Part shown: in pieces, positions 41,647 through 49,617 of the stretch
Position numbering within the stretch: the stretch's first letter is position 1
How the letters are laid out: each line of letters opens with the position of its first letter
Source of the DNA: XN24 sp035514535
GTDB taxonomy: Bacteria > Pseudomonadota > Gammaproteobacteria > Steroidobacterales > XN24
Assembly (NCBI GenBank): GCA_035514535.1
Contig: DATKAZ010000062.1
Location: 1 to 63,607 of the forward strand
Direction of reading: 5' to 3'
DNA length: 63,607 bases
Notes under the pieces: generated by a model
Databases searched by the model: none
Told to the model about the DNA's origin: nothing
What the model saw: the letters and a program-made list of their open reading frames with translations, nothing else
Made by a program: the position numbers and the translations under genes

Positions 41647-42162
41647 ATGAAACTGAAGACACTTGGTGGCGCCGTGGCGTCGCTTGTTGCCTTGACTGCC
41701 ACAACCACGCTGGCCAGCCCCCCGACCACCGGCGCCCTCGGCGTCCCCGCCAACAGTATTGTCGGCTTGTGGAGTACCGAGGGCCTGGTGGGTCCCTGCG
41801 GCTTTACGCCCATGGCTCCCGTGCGCAACACGCTACTGTTCCACGCGGGCGGTACAGTTGTCGAGAATTCGCGCTTCCCGCCCGTGGGAGCTCCGAACGT
41901 ATTCGGCGTGCCCGGTATCAACCAGCGCGGGCAGGCGCTGGGAACCTGGTCCTATGACCCCACCACCAAGCGCTACGCGATGCACCTGCAGTTCGACTGG
42001 TTCGTGAATGACGCGTACCACGGCCACATGACGGTGGACCGCGACATCCAGCTGAGCAGCGACGGCATGGTGGCTTCCGGCCCGGTGTGGGCCGCCCGCT
42101 TCGATGCAGCCGGCAACCTGATCGCACAGGTCTGCGGCGAGGCGGTCTCCAGCCGCCTGTAG
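41647..42162 (+). CDS. Secreted protein of unknown function
   Basis: 171 residues from the ATG at 41647, which has GAGGAGAGGGAA directly upstream. Signal peptide MKLKTLGGAVASLVALTATT, cut near LAS. The mature part looks like a small beta barrel: GLWSTEGLVGPCGFTPMAPV, TLLFHAGGTVVENSRFP, GTWSYDPTTKRYAMHLQFDW, FVNDAYHGHMTVDRDIQLSS, then ARFDAAGNLIAQVCGEAVS. The two cysteines (near 52 and 163) could pair. The strand order, with GxW near the start, is reminiscent of lipocalin-like folds, but no family is recognised. A strong hairpin follows the stop. Confidence 0.65.
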   Translation: MKLKTLGGAVASLVALTATTTLASPPTTGALGVPANSIVGLWSTEGLVGPCGFTPMAPVRNTLLFHAGGTVVENSRFPPVGAPNVFGVPGINQRGQALGTWSYDPTTKRYAMHLQFDWFVNDAYHGHMTVDRDIQLSSDGMVASGPVWAARFDAAGNLIAQVCGEAVSSRL

Positions 42163-42189
42163 CGGGTTCGTGTAACGACCGGGCAACAG

Positions 42190-42216
42190 GACGCACCCCG
42201 TTGTACGGGGTGCGTC
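42190..42216 (+). terminator. Perfect 11-base stem after the secreted protein gene
   Basis: GACGCACCCCG, loop TTGTA, CGGGGTGCGTC, 27 bases after the stop. No T-run follows, but the stem is very stable and probably ends or protects the transcript. Confidence 0.6.
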
Positions 42217-42273
42217 GTCCCCCAGCGATTTACATCGACCCCGAATTGGATCTAGGAACCAAGGGAGATTTCC

Positions 42274-42300
42274 ATGAAGCCTATTAAAACGTGCTGTTAA
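42274..42300 (+). CDS. Micro-ORF MKPIKTCC with ribosome site
   Basis: AAGGGAG six bases before an ATG opens an eight-codon frame, MKPIKTCC, ending in TAA 20 bases before the next gene. It ends in two Cys codons. It could be a leader peptide coupling translation to cysteine supply, the relic of an excised gene, or chance. The lipoprotein downstream has its own good ribosome site. Confidence 0.25.
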   Translation: MKPIKTCC

Positions 42301-42320
42301 GCAGGAGTCAGGAGCGAACC

Positions 42321-42653
42321 ATGAAACTGATATTTGTTGTCCTGTTTGGCGCCCTGCTCGTGGGCTGCGCTGCGCCGGGCCCCGCCTCCGCACCGGATTC
42401 GGCCCTGAGCGCTGCGGCTCCTGTTCAGGCGGACGCGCAGAGGGCGGCCAGCGCCCAGCCGCGTTCCACCGACTGGGGATACTGGGATGAAATCATCTGC
42501 AAGCGAACCCTTGTCACCGGAACCCGCCTGTCACGCGGCCAGTGCCACACGCGCTACAACTGGGCGCGCATCGAAGGCGCGGCGAGGGAGACCATGCGTG
42601 AAATCGAAAACCGGCCGCTGCCCTGCCGCGACGGCGCCGGCTGTGGTGATTGA
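42321..42653 (+). CDS. Small Cys-containing lipoprotein
   Basis: 110 residues from the ATG at 42321 (upstream CAGGAG). Lipobox LLVGCA follows a short signal MKLIFVVLFGALLVGC. A low-complexity Ala/Ser/Pro linker leads to DEIICKRTLVTGTRLSRGQC and HTRYNWARIE, a pattern seen in small gammaproteobacterial periplasmic proteins with a C-x(n)-TG-x(n)-C core. Two more Cys (LPCRDGAGCGD) end the protein, so two disulfides are possible. Function unknown. Confidence 0.65.
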   Translation: MKLIFVVLFGALLVGCAAPGPASAPDSALSAAAPVQADAQRAASAQPRSTDWGYWDEIICKRTLVTGTRLSRGQCHTRYNWARIEGAARETMREIENRPLPCRDGAGCGD

Positions 42654-42725
42654 TCTTTTACAGAATTGATGAGTGGTGTAATTTGAAAATAATCACCTTG
42701 CTCGTAGCCTGCGGGGAGAGCGTCC

Positions 42726-43355
42726 ATGGGCGATTCACATCTCGTCGGCGAAGCACTGCACTACAGGACCGATGGCAGCGGCATCGCCGCCGTCGGTCCC
42801 TTTCCGATAAAGGCTGGATGGTTTGCGGCGAGCCTGGCGTTGGTCCTGGCCGCCGGCTGTTCGCAGCAGGAAACTCCGCAGCTTGCAACCCCGGTGATCC
42901 AGGCCGCGTCGCAGGGCGTCCTGCCGGTCAGCTCGGACCCGGAGCTGCAGTATTTCCTTGCGCGCCTGGAGGATGCCACGAACGGCATGTTGAATGGCGA
43001 TGCGTCGCTGTGGACAGAGCTGGCGTCGCACGCCGACGACGCCACGCTCTTTCCGCCCTTCGGCGGCGTGGCGCGTGGCTGGGAGGAAGTGGGCGTGCGC
43101 TACGAGGCGGTAGCGGCGCGCAGGACTCCGGGCTCCGCCAGCGTGAGCGTGGAGCTGTTGGGTTCCGGGGTGAGCGGTGAGCTGGCGTACGTCGTGAGCT
43201 TCCAGCGCGCCCTCATTCGCGCGGCTGGATCCGACGAGCTGCGGCCGAGTTTCACCCGCGTGACGCACATCCTGCGACGCGAAGAAGGTCAGTGGCGGCT
43301 CCTGCACCGCCATATGGACCATCTGCCAGAAACCTACACGCCGCCCGCTCAATAG
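42726..43355 (+). CDS. SnoaL/NTF2-like lipoprotein
   Basis: 209 residues from the ATG at 42726, which has GGGGAG well placed. The hydrophobic segment with lipobox (AASLALVLAAGCSQQ) comes unusually late, at residues about 32-46, after a polar leader without another in-frame start. The mature part is one NTF2-like fold: LQYFLARLEDATNGMLNGDA, LFPPFGGVARGWEEVGVRYE and THILRREEGQWRLLHRHMDH. No catalytic set is clear. It converges with the CadC-like regulator, and their 3' ends overlap by seven bases (43349-43355). Confidence 0.65.
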   Translation: MGDSHLVGEALHYRTDGSGIAAVGPFPIKAGWFAASLALVLAAGCSQQETPQLATPVIQAASQGVLPVSSDPELQYFLARLEDATNGMLNGDASLWTELASHADDATLFPPFGGVARGWEEVGVRYEAVAARRTPGSASVSVELLGSGVSGELAYVVSFQRALIRAAGSDELRPSFTRVTHILRREEGQWRLLHRHMDHLPETYTPPAQ

Positions 43356-45256
43356 GCGAGATCGCGAGCCGGCTCCTGGCCGAGGAACTGGCAGCGCACC
43401 AGCAGGTCCGCAAAGCGCGGGTCGTCCCGCAGCCCGTCCCAGCGCGGATCCACCGTGAGGAAGACCAAGTGAATGTCGCGCGCCACGTAGGCGCGCTCCA
43501 GCCATTCGAGCGCCTCCTCGTGCTCGTCCAGCCCGGCATGGACGAGCGCGATGACATAGGGCGGCACGTAGCGCTCGCGCGACGCCGCTGCCAGCGTGGC
43601 GATGACGGCGCGCGCCTCCTGCGCCTCGCCCATGCTGGCCAGCACGTGCCCGCGATAGGACATGGACTTGAAATTGCTGCTCGAATACCTCAAGGCCCTG
43701 TCGAAGCTCGCCAGCGCCGCAGCGTGCTCGCCCAGCGCGGACTGCGCCTGGCCGAGGTTCAGATGGCCGACCCAGGCCTCGGGATCGATGGCGACCGCCT
43801 GGCGGGCGAATTCCTCCGCAGCCGAAAAATCTTGCGCCTGGAAGGCAATCGTCGCCGACAAGGCGAAGATGTGGGAAAAGAACGGATCCAGCTCCCGCGC
43901 GCGGCGCGCCAGGGTGCGTGCCTCGGCATGATCGCCGGATTGCGAGACCACGTGCCCCAGCATCAGGTGCGCGATGGCGCTGTTCGGATCCAGCGCGGCG
44001 GCGCGACGGAAAGCGGCTTCGGAGGCGGCCCAGTTCCAGTCGAGGAAGAAGTGATAGTAACCCAGGGCGACCTGCACCTCGGCGAGGTCGCCTCCGGACT
44101 CCAGCGCGCGCCGCACCGCCACGTCCGCGCGCTGTGCGACGGTCGACGGTTCCACTTCACCGGTGATGGGGGCGGTGCTGAGCACGTGCACGATCCCGCC
44201 CCAGGCCAGCGCGTAGTCAGGGTCCCTGGCGATGGCGCGCTCGAAGTAATCCAGCGCCTGGCGATTCCCGGCGGGGCTGATCTGGCCCCACGCGTATCGC
44301 CCGCGAAGGTAAAGGTCATAGGCCTCCGGGTTCATGGTCTGACGGCGCGCAACGGCCTGCCTGACCTCGGGGGATAATCGCAGGCGCACCTGCTCGGCGA
44401 TCGCGATGCTGAGCTCCCGCTGCAGCCCGAGCACACCGGTCAGCTCGCGATCGAACGAGGCCGTCCATACGACGACGCTGTCGGCACTGCTCACCAGCTG
44501 CGAGGTGACCCGGATCCTTTGTCCCTCGGCACGCAGTGAGCTCGTGACCACGTAGTCGACGCCGAGTTCCCGGCCGACCTGGGCCGTCGGCTTGCCCGAG
44601 GCCGCAAAGGCCGTCATCGATGCGCGGCCCATCAGCCGCAGGCGCTGCGGGTCGGCCTGCGCGAGCGACGCGCTGGTGTCCTCGGCCAGGCCTGCCGCCA
44701 GGTAGTTCAGCTCCTCGTCCCGGCTGAGATTCTCGAAGGGCAGTACAGCGATGCTGACCTGCCCTGGTGCCCGTCCGGCAGTTCCCCAGAGTCCGGTGGC
44801 CACGACTGCCGCCGCCAGCAGTGTGCCGATGACGAGCGTCGCGTGACGTTTGCGGCCGGTGGACTGCCGTACATTCGCGGCCTCGTCGGACTCTGGCGGG
44901 ACCGCGCCCGCGGTCGTATCAGCCTGGCTCACCGGTGCAATAAAGCGGTATCCGACACCGGCCACGGTCTCGATATAAGCGGGCGTGCCGGACGAGTCTC
45001 CGAGCGCCTGGCGCACCTTGCGGACCAGCGTATTGAGACCGGTGTCGAACTCGATGACGACATTGCTCGGCCACAGGCGCTCGATGATCTCTTCACGCGA
45101 GACGAGGAGGCCCTGGCGGGTCACCAGCAGGACCAGCAGCTCGAAGGGCCGCCGCTCGAGCCGGACCGGCTCGCCGCGCAGGCGCAACTGGTGGGCGCCA
45201 AGGTCCAGCTCGAAGTCGCCGAAGCGATACACCAGCGCCTTGACTACGGATTCCAT
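43349..45256 (-). CDS. CadC-like winged-helix regulator with TolB-like and TPR domains
   Basis: 635 residues. Residues about 1-105 are an OmpR-type winged helix: YRFGDFELDLGAHQLRLRGE, RPFELLVLLVTRQGLLVSRE, LVRKVRQALGDSSGTPAYIE and GVGYRFIAPVSQ. One transmembrane helix follows at about 137-157 (HATLVIGTLLAAAVVATGLW). The periplasmic part starts VSIAVLPFENLSRDEELNYL, AAGLAEDTSASLAQ (TolB/FlgO-like) and continues with TPR units to about residue 600. It is a one-piece membrane sensor-regulator. Divergent from the TonB receptor gene, with about 165 bases between, which is the most likely target. Confidence 0.87.
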   Translation of the reverse strand: MESVVKALVYRFGDFELDLGAHQLRLRGEPVRLERRPFELLVLLVTRQGLLVSREEIIERLWPSNVVIEFDTGLNTLVRKVRQALGDSSGTPAYIETVAGVGYRFIAPVSQADTTAGAVPPESDEAANVRQSTGRKRHATLVIGTLLAAAVVATGLWGTAGRAPGQVSIAVLPFENLSRDEELNYLAAGLAEDTSASLAQADPQRLRLMGRASMTAFAASGKPTAQVGRELGVDYVVTSSLRAEGQRIRVTSQLVSSADSVVVWTASFDRELTGVLGLQRELSIAIAEQVRLRLSPEVRQAVARRQTMNPEAYDLYLRGRYAWGQISPAGNRQALDYFERAIARDPDYALAWGGIVHVLSTAPITGEVEPSTVAQRADVAVRRALESGGDLAEVQVALGYYHFFLDWNWAASEAAFRRAAALDPNSAIAHLMLGHVVSQSGDHAEARTLARRARELDPFFSHIFALSATIAFQAQDFSAAEEFARQAVAIDPEAWVGHLNLGQAQSALGEHAAALASFDRALRYSSSNFKSMSYRGHVLASMGEAQEARAVIATLAAASRERYVPPYVIALVHAGLDEHEEALEWLERAYVARDIHLVFLTVDPRWDGLRDDPRFADLLVRCQFLGQEPARDLAY

Positions 45257-45422
45257 ATCTCCGACCGCCAGCGGCCGCCCGGAACCTGGATGACCGGATA
45301 GTGCATCAGTGGGGTGGCTGCCACAAGTTCTCGACAGGCCACCCGGGCGAGTCTACGCTTCAGTGAAAGTTCCGCGCAGGGTGTGCCGGGAAAAATGCTG
45401 GCCGGGGCGGGGAGATGCTGTG

Positions 45423-47525
45423 ATGCAAGGGAGCTGCAGCAGGCAATTTGCTGCAGGCGGGCCTGCGGGATGGTGGGCCTGCCTGTCCGCGCTCGCCACC
45501 CTGGGTGCGGCGCCGGCCACGGCTACGGAGCCCATTCCGGAAATCGTAGTTACCGCGCGCAAGATCGAGGAGAACCCGCAGCAGGTGCCCATGAGCATCC
45601 AGGCCTTGTCCGGGCAATTCCTGGATGAGGCCGACCTGAGCCGGCTCTACGAACTGCAGTTCAATATCCCCGGCCTTGTGGTCAATACCATCGGCCTGTT
45701 CGGTGGCGGCTTCTCGTTGCGCGGCATCTCAAGCCAAGGGGGCACCGGGCCGCCTGTCGCCGCGCACGTGGACGGCATTTATCTCGGCAGTTCCCACATG
45801 GCGCTGGCGCGGATGTTCGACCTGGAGCGCATCGAGGTGCTCAAGGGACCCCAGGGCACGCTGTACGGCCGCAATGCAACGGGCGGAACGATCAATTTCA
45901 TCACGCGCAAGCCGGAGGACGGCTTCGGCGCCGCGGTGGAGGGCAGCTACGGTAGTTTTTCCACGGTGCGCGCGCAGGGGCATGTCGATGTTCCGTTGCA
46001 GGGTGCGGCGTTCCGGCTGGCCTTCATCGCCTCGGAGGGCGATGGCTACATACGGAACTCCGTCGACGACCGCAGGTTCGGCGAGCAGGATTACTGGGGG
46101 CTGAGAGCCTCCCTGCGGCTGGAGCCGGGCGATGCGATGCGGCTCGATCTCATGGGGCAGCACGTGCGGGACGACGGCGCGGCCAGCGAGCTCTGGACAC
46201 CCAGGCCGGACCTCCTGGTGGACCCGCGCGACATCCGGCTCGCGACGATAACGCTGGCCAACCCCTACCTGGTGATCGAGAGCGACATTCTCAGTGCCAA
46301 CCTGGAGTATGAGCTCGGTTTCGGAATCCTGCGATCCATCTCCGGCTATGCGCGAAGCGCTATGCGCAACCTCGATGATTGCGCCGGACAGGCCAACCTT
46401 CAGGGTTGTGTCCGCGGCGACGGACCCGCCCGGTACCAGCAGTGGAGCCAGGAGATCCAGCTCGTCCTGGGCGGGAACGACAGCATGCATGGACTCGTCG
46501 GGGCGAACTACTTCGCTGCCGATTCCGTCAGCCACTTTCACCAGTTCCTGCCGCTGGTCAACTCCGCCCCGCTGAACGATTCCCGCTCGACGTCCAGGGA
46601 GACGGCAGGTGCCCTGTTCGGGCAGGCCACGCTACAGATCGCAGAGCAGTGGAGCCTGACCAGCGGGCTGCGCCTGAGCCGCGAGAAGCATCGCGAAACC
46701 ACCATCGGTACCGGCATCCAGGACAGCCCGACCCTGCTGGTCGGCAGGCACGAATCCAACGACCTGTCCTGGCGTCTCGACCTGGGCTATGCGGCGACCG
46801 AAGATGTGTTTCTCTACGCCGGCGTCTCGACCGGCTACAAGAGCGGGGGACTGATCACAAGGCCGCTGCGGAACGGTCAGCCCGACCACTTCGGCCCCGA
46901 GAAGCTGCTCGCCTACGAACTGGGAGGCAAGTCGCAATGGCTTGACAGGCGGCTGACGCTCAATGCGGCGGTGTTCTACTACGATTTCGACGACATGCAG
47001 GTGAACACCACGACCTTCGTGGGTGACCAGCTCGTCTTCGAAGTGGACAACGCGGCGCGGGCCGAGTTGTATGGCGTGGATGCCGATGGCGCATTCGAGC
47101 TCTCCGAGCGAATCGCTGTTTCGGCCGGCATTGTCTGGCTGCCCGAACGCGAGTTCACGAGGTTCAGGGATGACCGGACCGGTGACACGCTGTCGGGCAA
47201 CAAGCTGGTGCGGGCGCCGGAATCCAGCGTCAGCACGGCGATCATTTACCGGCGCCCGCTGCGAAGCCGCGCCGGGTTCTCTGCGCGCCTCGAGTACAAC
47301 TATCGCAGCAGCCACTATTTCACCAAGGAGAACAATCCGCTGTATGCACAGGGCGGTTTCGGCCTGCTGAACCTGCTCCTGAGGCTGGAGGCAGCGGACG
47401 GGCAGAGGTACCTGTTCCTGTCGGGCCGGAACCTCACGAACGAGCGCTATTTCAACCAGGTATTCCTGCAGAGCAGTCCCGGCTATCCGGATACCTACGA
47501 AGCCGGCGCGGGCTTTCGATTCTGA
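45423..47525 (+). CDS. TonB-dependent outer-membrane receptor
   Basis: 700 residues from the ATG at 45423 (GGGGAG upstream; a GTG directly before it is also possible). Signal region then a TonB box-like IPEIVVTARKIEENPQQVPM. Plug: GFSLRGISSQ, PPVAAHVDGIYLG and DLERIEVLKGPQGTLYGRNA then TGGTINFITRKP. The barrel strands carry aromatic girdles, and the last residues (TYEAGAGFRF) end in Phe as outer-membrane proteins do. It has the features of the group that takes up siderophores or plant and sugar compounds; ligand unknown. A small decayed VOC-family gene follows 13 bases after its stop. Confidence 0.9.
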   Translation: MQGSCSRQFAAGGPAGWWACLSALATLGAAPATATEPIPEIVVTARKIEENPQQVPMSIQALSGQFLDEADLSRLYELQFNIPGLVVNTIGLFGGGFSLRGISSQGGTGPPVAAHVDGIYLGSSHMALARMFDLERIEVLKGPQGTLYGRNATGGTINFITRKPEDGFGAAVEGSYGSFSTVRAQGHVDVPLQGAAFRLAFIASEGDGYIRNSVDDRRFGEQDYWGLRASLRLEPGDAMRLDLMGQHVRDDGAASELWTPRPDLLVDPRDIRLATITLANPYLVIESDILSANLEYELGFGILRSISGYARSAMRNLDDCAGQANLQGCVRGDGPARYQQWSQEIQLVLGGNDSMHGLVGANYFAADSVSHFHQFLPLVNSAPLNDSRSTSRETAGALFGQATLQIAEQWSLTSGLRLSREKHRETTIGTGIQDSPTLLVGRHESNDLSWRLDLGYAATEDVFLYAGVSTGYKSGGLITRPLRNGQPDHFGPEKLLAYELGGKSQWLDRRLTLNAAVFYYDFDDMQVNTTTFVGDQLVFEVDNAARAELYGVDADGAFELSERIAVSAGIVWLPEREFTRFRDDRTGDTLSGNKLVRAPESSVSTAIIYRRPLRSRAGFSARLEYNYRSSHYFTKENNPLYAQGGFGLLNLLLRLEAADGQRYLFLSGRNLTNERYFNQVFLQSSPGYPDTYEAGAGFRF

Positions 47526-47538
47526 ACGGAGGTGCAGC

Positions 47539-47629
47539 ATGTATCTCGGCGCGTTTGCCCAGAACTGGCTCATCCTTTGTCGTCGTGGACCCGGACGGTA
47601 ATCCGGCCCTGGTCGACCAGCACGTCTAG
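47539..47629 (+). pseudogene. Remnant of a VOC-family (glyoxalase-like) gene
   Basis: GGAGG in front of an ATG opens MYLGAF, then after a junction AQNWLIL. After a shift of frame, SSFVVVDPDGNPALVDQHV and stop follow. These pieces match the start, middle and end of small VOC proteins of about 120 residues (opening xLGAF, a QNWLIL-like strand, and the ending VDPDGNPxLxDQHV), with everything between deleted. Only about 30 codons remain and the frame is broken. A T-rich run (near 47660) follows. Confidence 0.7.
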
Positions 47630-47693
47630 CGTCCGGGGTCGGACCACGACGACTATTTTTTTGATTCGGCTCTGACGGCGAGGGTGCCCCGCC

Positions 47694-49538
47694 ATGAATG
47701 CCAGGATCATGCGATTCATGAACGAACTCCGCCGCCGGCGGGTGATGCGCGTGGCGGGGCTCTATGTGGTCGGGGCTTGGCTGGCGCTTCAGGCGGCCGA
47801 TGTTCTATTGCCGGGCTGGGGGGTTCCGGAAGAATCGATCCGCTACCTGTTCTGGGCCGCGCTGCTGGGCTTCCCAGTGGCGCTGGTGTTCGGCTGGATC
47901 TTTCAGGTGACGCCGGAGGGCATCCGGCGCACCCGGCCGGAGTGGTCGGAAGCGGAACTTGATGCGGCCGTGCCGCTCAGGCGCATGGACTACGTGATCC
48001 TGTCGGCCTTCGTGGCAGTGATCGGGCTGATTGGGTATGACGCGACCAGCCGGGTGCTGAAGTCCGGCGCTGGGCATGAGATTGCCATGCGTACAGACCT
48101 TGCCGACGATGAACGCCAGTCCATTCGCAGGCTTGCCGTACTTCCGTTTTCGGACTCGAGCGCCGAGCCAGGTCAGGAGTATTTCGCGGACGGGATAACC
48201 GACGCTTTGATCGGCAAGCTCTCGCAGATCCGAGAGCTGAGAGTGATCTCGCGGTCTTCGGCGATGCGGTTCAAGGGAAGCGACGTTCCGCCAATGGAAA
48301 TTGCCCGGGAACTGAATGTCGACGCGGTCGTCGAGGGTCACGTAGCGCGGGTCGACGGGGCGATCCGACTCACCGTTGAGCTGATTGACGCACGCACCGA
48401 TTCCAGCCTGTGGTTGCGCGAATACGAGCGCGATCCGGAAGATATCCTGCAACTGCAAGGCGATATCACAGCCGAAATCGGCGAGGCCGTCCGTGTGCAG
48501 ATCACGCCCGAGGAGCGCGTGCGACTCGAAGGCGCCCGGCCGGTGAACCCGCAGGCTTATGAAGAATACCTGCGCGGGAAGTTCTATGCAGGCCTACAGA
48601 CGCGGGAGGATAACGACGCCGCGATCCACGCCTTTGGGAATGCGGTAGAGATAGATCCCGACTTCGCCCCGGCCCATGCGGAACTGGCCCAGGCGTACTT
48701 GTGGAAGCTCTTCCTGTTCTCCCCGGGGGAGCGGCGCTGGCAGGAGAAGGCATTCATGTCCGCGGAGAAGGCGCTCTCACTGGATCCGGACTCTGGGTTG
48801 GCGTATCTGGCACGCGGCCGTCTGCTGTGGACTCCCGCCAACCGTTTTCCCCACGAGCTGGCGATCGGCGAGTATCGGCGGGCGCTGGCCCTGAATCCGG
48901 AACTGGATGAGGCGCGCAATCAACTTGCATTGATCTATTCCCACATTGGCCTGTTCGATGAAGCGCTTCATGAAGCCGGCGAAGCGCTCGCGATCAACCC
49001 GGGCAACAGTCTGCTCCGCTACCGAGAAGCGCAGACCTTGGTCTGGCAGCGGGAATATGAGCAGGCACTTTCGATCCTGCGCGCGCTGCCCGAAGAGGTC
49101 AATCCGGCGCTGGTCGGTTACCAGACCGCGTGGGCGCTGTTCAATCTGGGCAGAACCGATGAAGCGGCCGTTAGACTTGAAAGATTGTTGAACGATTATC
49201 CGGATGACACTGGCGGCCTCTACACGAGCATTGAGGCGGTCATGGCGGCTTCAACCGGCAGGCGTGATCAGGCGCTCGAGCTCATCGCACTGGCGCACGA
49301 GCGGGGCAGGGGATTCGGGCACTTCCACCATACGGCCTATCAGATCGGCGTTGCTTATGCACTCATGAACGAGCCTGAACAGGCGGTTAACTGGCTGCGA
49401 TATGCGGCCGAGAACGGTTTCCCCTGCTACCCCTTGTATGCCCGGGATCACAATCTGGACAGCCTGAGAGAAGACCTTCGCTTTGTGGAATTCATGGCCA
49501 ACCTGCGCCGACAGTGGGAGCACTTCCAGACACTTTGA
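47694..49538 (+). CDS. Membrane TolB/FlgO-like domain protein with TPR repeats
   Basis: 614 residues. The opening MRFMNELRRRRVMRVAGLYV is a close match in pattern to the family seen at 11028. Three hydrophobic helices (about 20-38, 45-65, 97-115; for example YVILSAFVAVIGLIGYDATS) precede the TolB/FlgO-like part (LAVLPFSDSSAEPGQEYFAD, GITDALIGKLSQIRELRVIS). TPR helices span about 280-600. It lacks DNA-binding or catalytic output. It follows the VOC remnant, and its role may be linked to the TonB receptor or the M23 peptidase on either side. Confidence 0.8.
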   Translation: MNARIMRFMNELRRRRVMRVAGLYVVGAWLALQAADVLLPGWGVPEESIRYLFWAALLGFPVALVFGWIFQVTPEGIRRTRPEWSEAELDAAVPLRRMDYVILSAFVAVIGLIGYDATSRVLKSGAGHEIAMRTDLADDERQSIRRLAVLPFSDSSAEPGQEYFADGITDALIGKLSQIRELRVISRSSAMRFKGSDVPPMEIARELNVDAVVEGHVARVDGAIRLTVELIDARTDSSLWLREYERDPEDILQLQGDITAEIGEAVRVQITPEERVRLEGARPVNPQAYEEYLRGKFYAGLQTREDNDAAIHAFGNAVEIDPDFAPAHAELAQAYLWKLFLFSPGERRWQEKAFMSAEKALSLDPDSGLAYLARGRLLWTPANRFPHELAIGEYRRALALNPELDEARNQLALIYSHIGLFDEALHEAGEALAINPGNSLLRYREAQTLVWQREYEQALSILRALPEEVNPALVGYQTAWALFNLGRTDEAAVRLERLLNDYPDDTGGLYTSIEAVMAASTGRRDQALELIALAHERGRGFGHFHHTAYQIGVAYALMNEPEQAVNWLRYAAENGFPCYPLYARDHNLDSLREDLRFVEFMANLRRQWEHFQTL

Positions 49539-49617
49539 TGGCGTTCAACGAAATTCGGGGTGAGCACGTCGCCGTGCAGCGCAATGATGTCGGGCTTCTT
49601 GCCGGCCGAGACGGCGT

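Noticed and set aside
47632..47665. Terminator with T-run after the VOC remnant
   Set aside because: A five-base stem (GTCCG/CGGAC) is present but lies about 12 bases from the T-run, so it does not fit a rho-independent terminator well.
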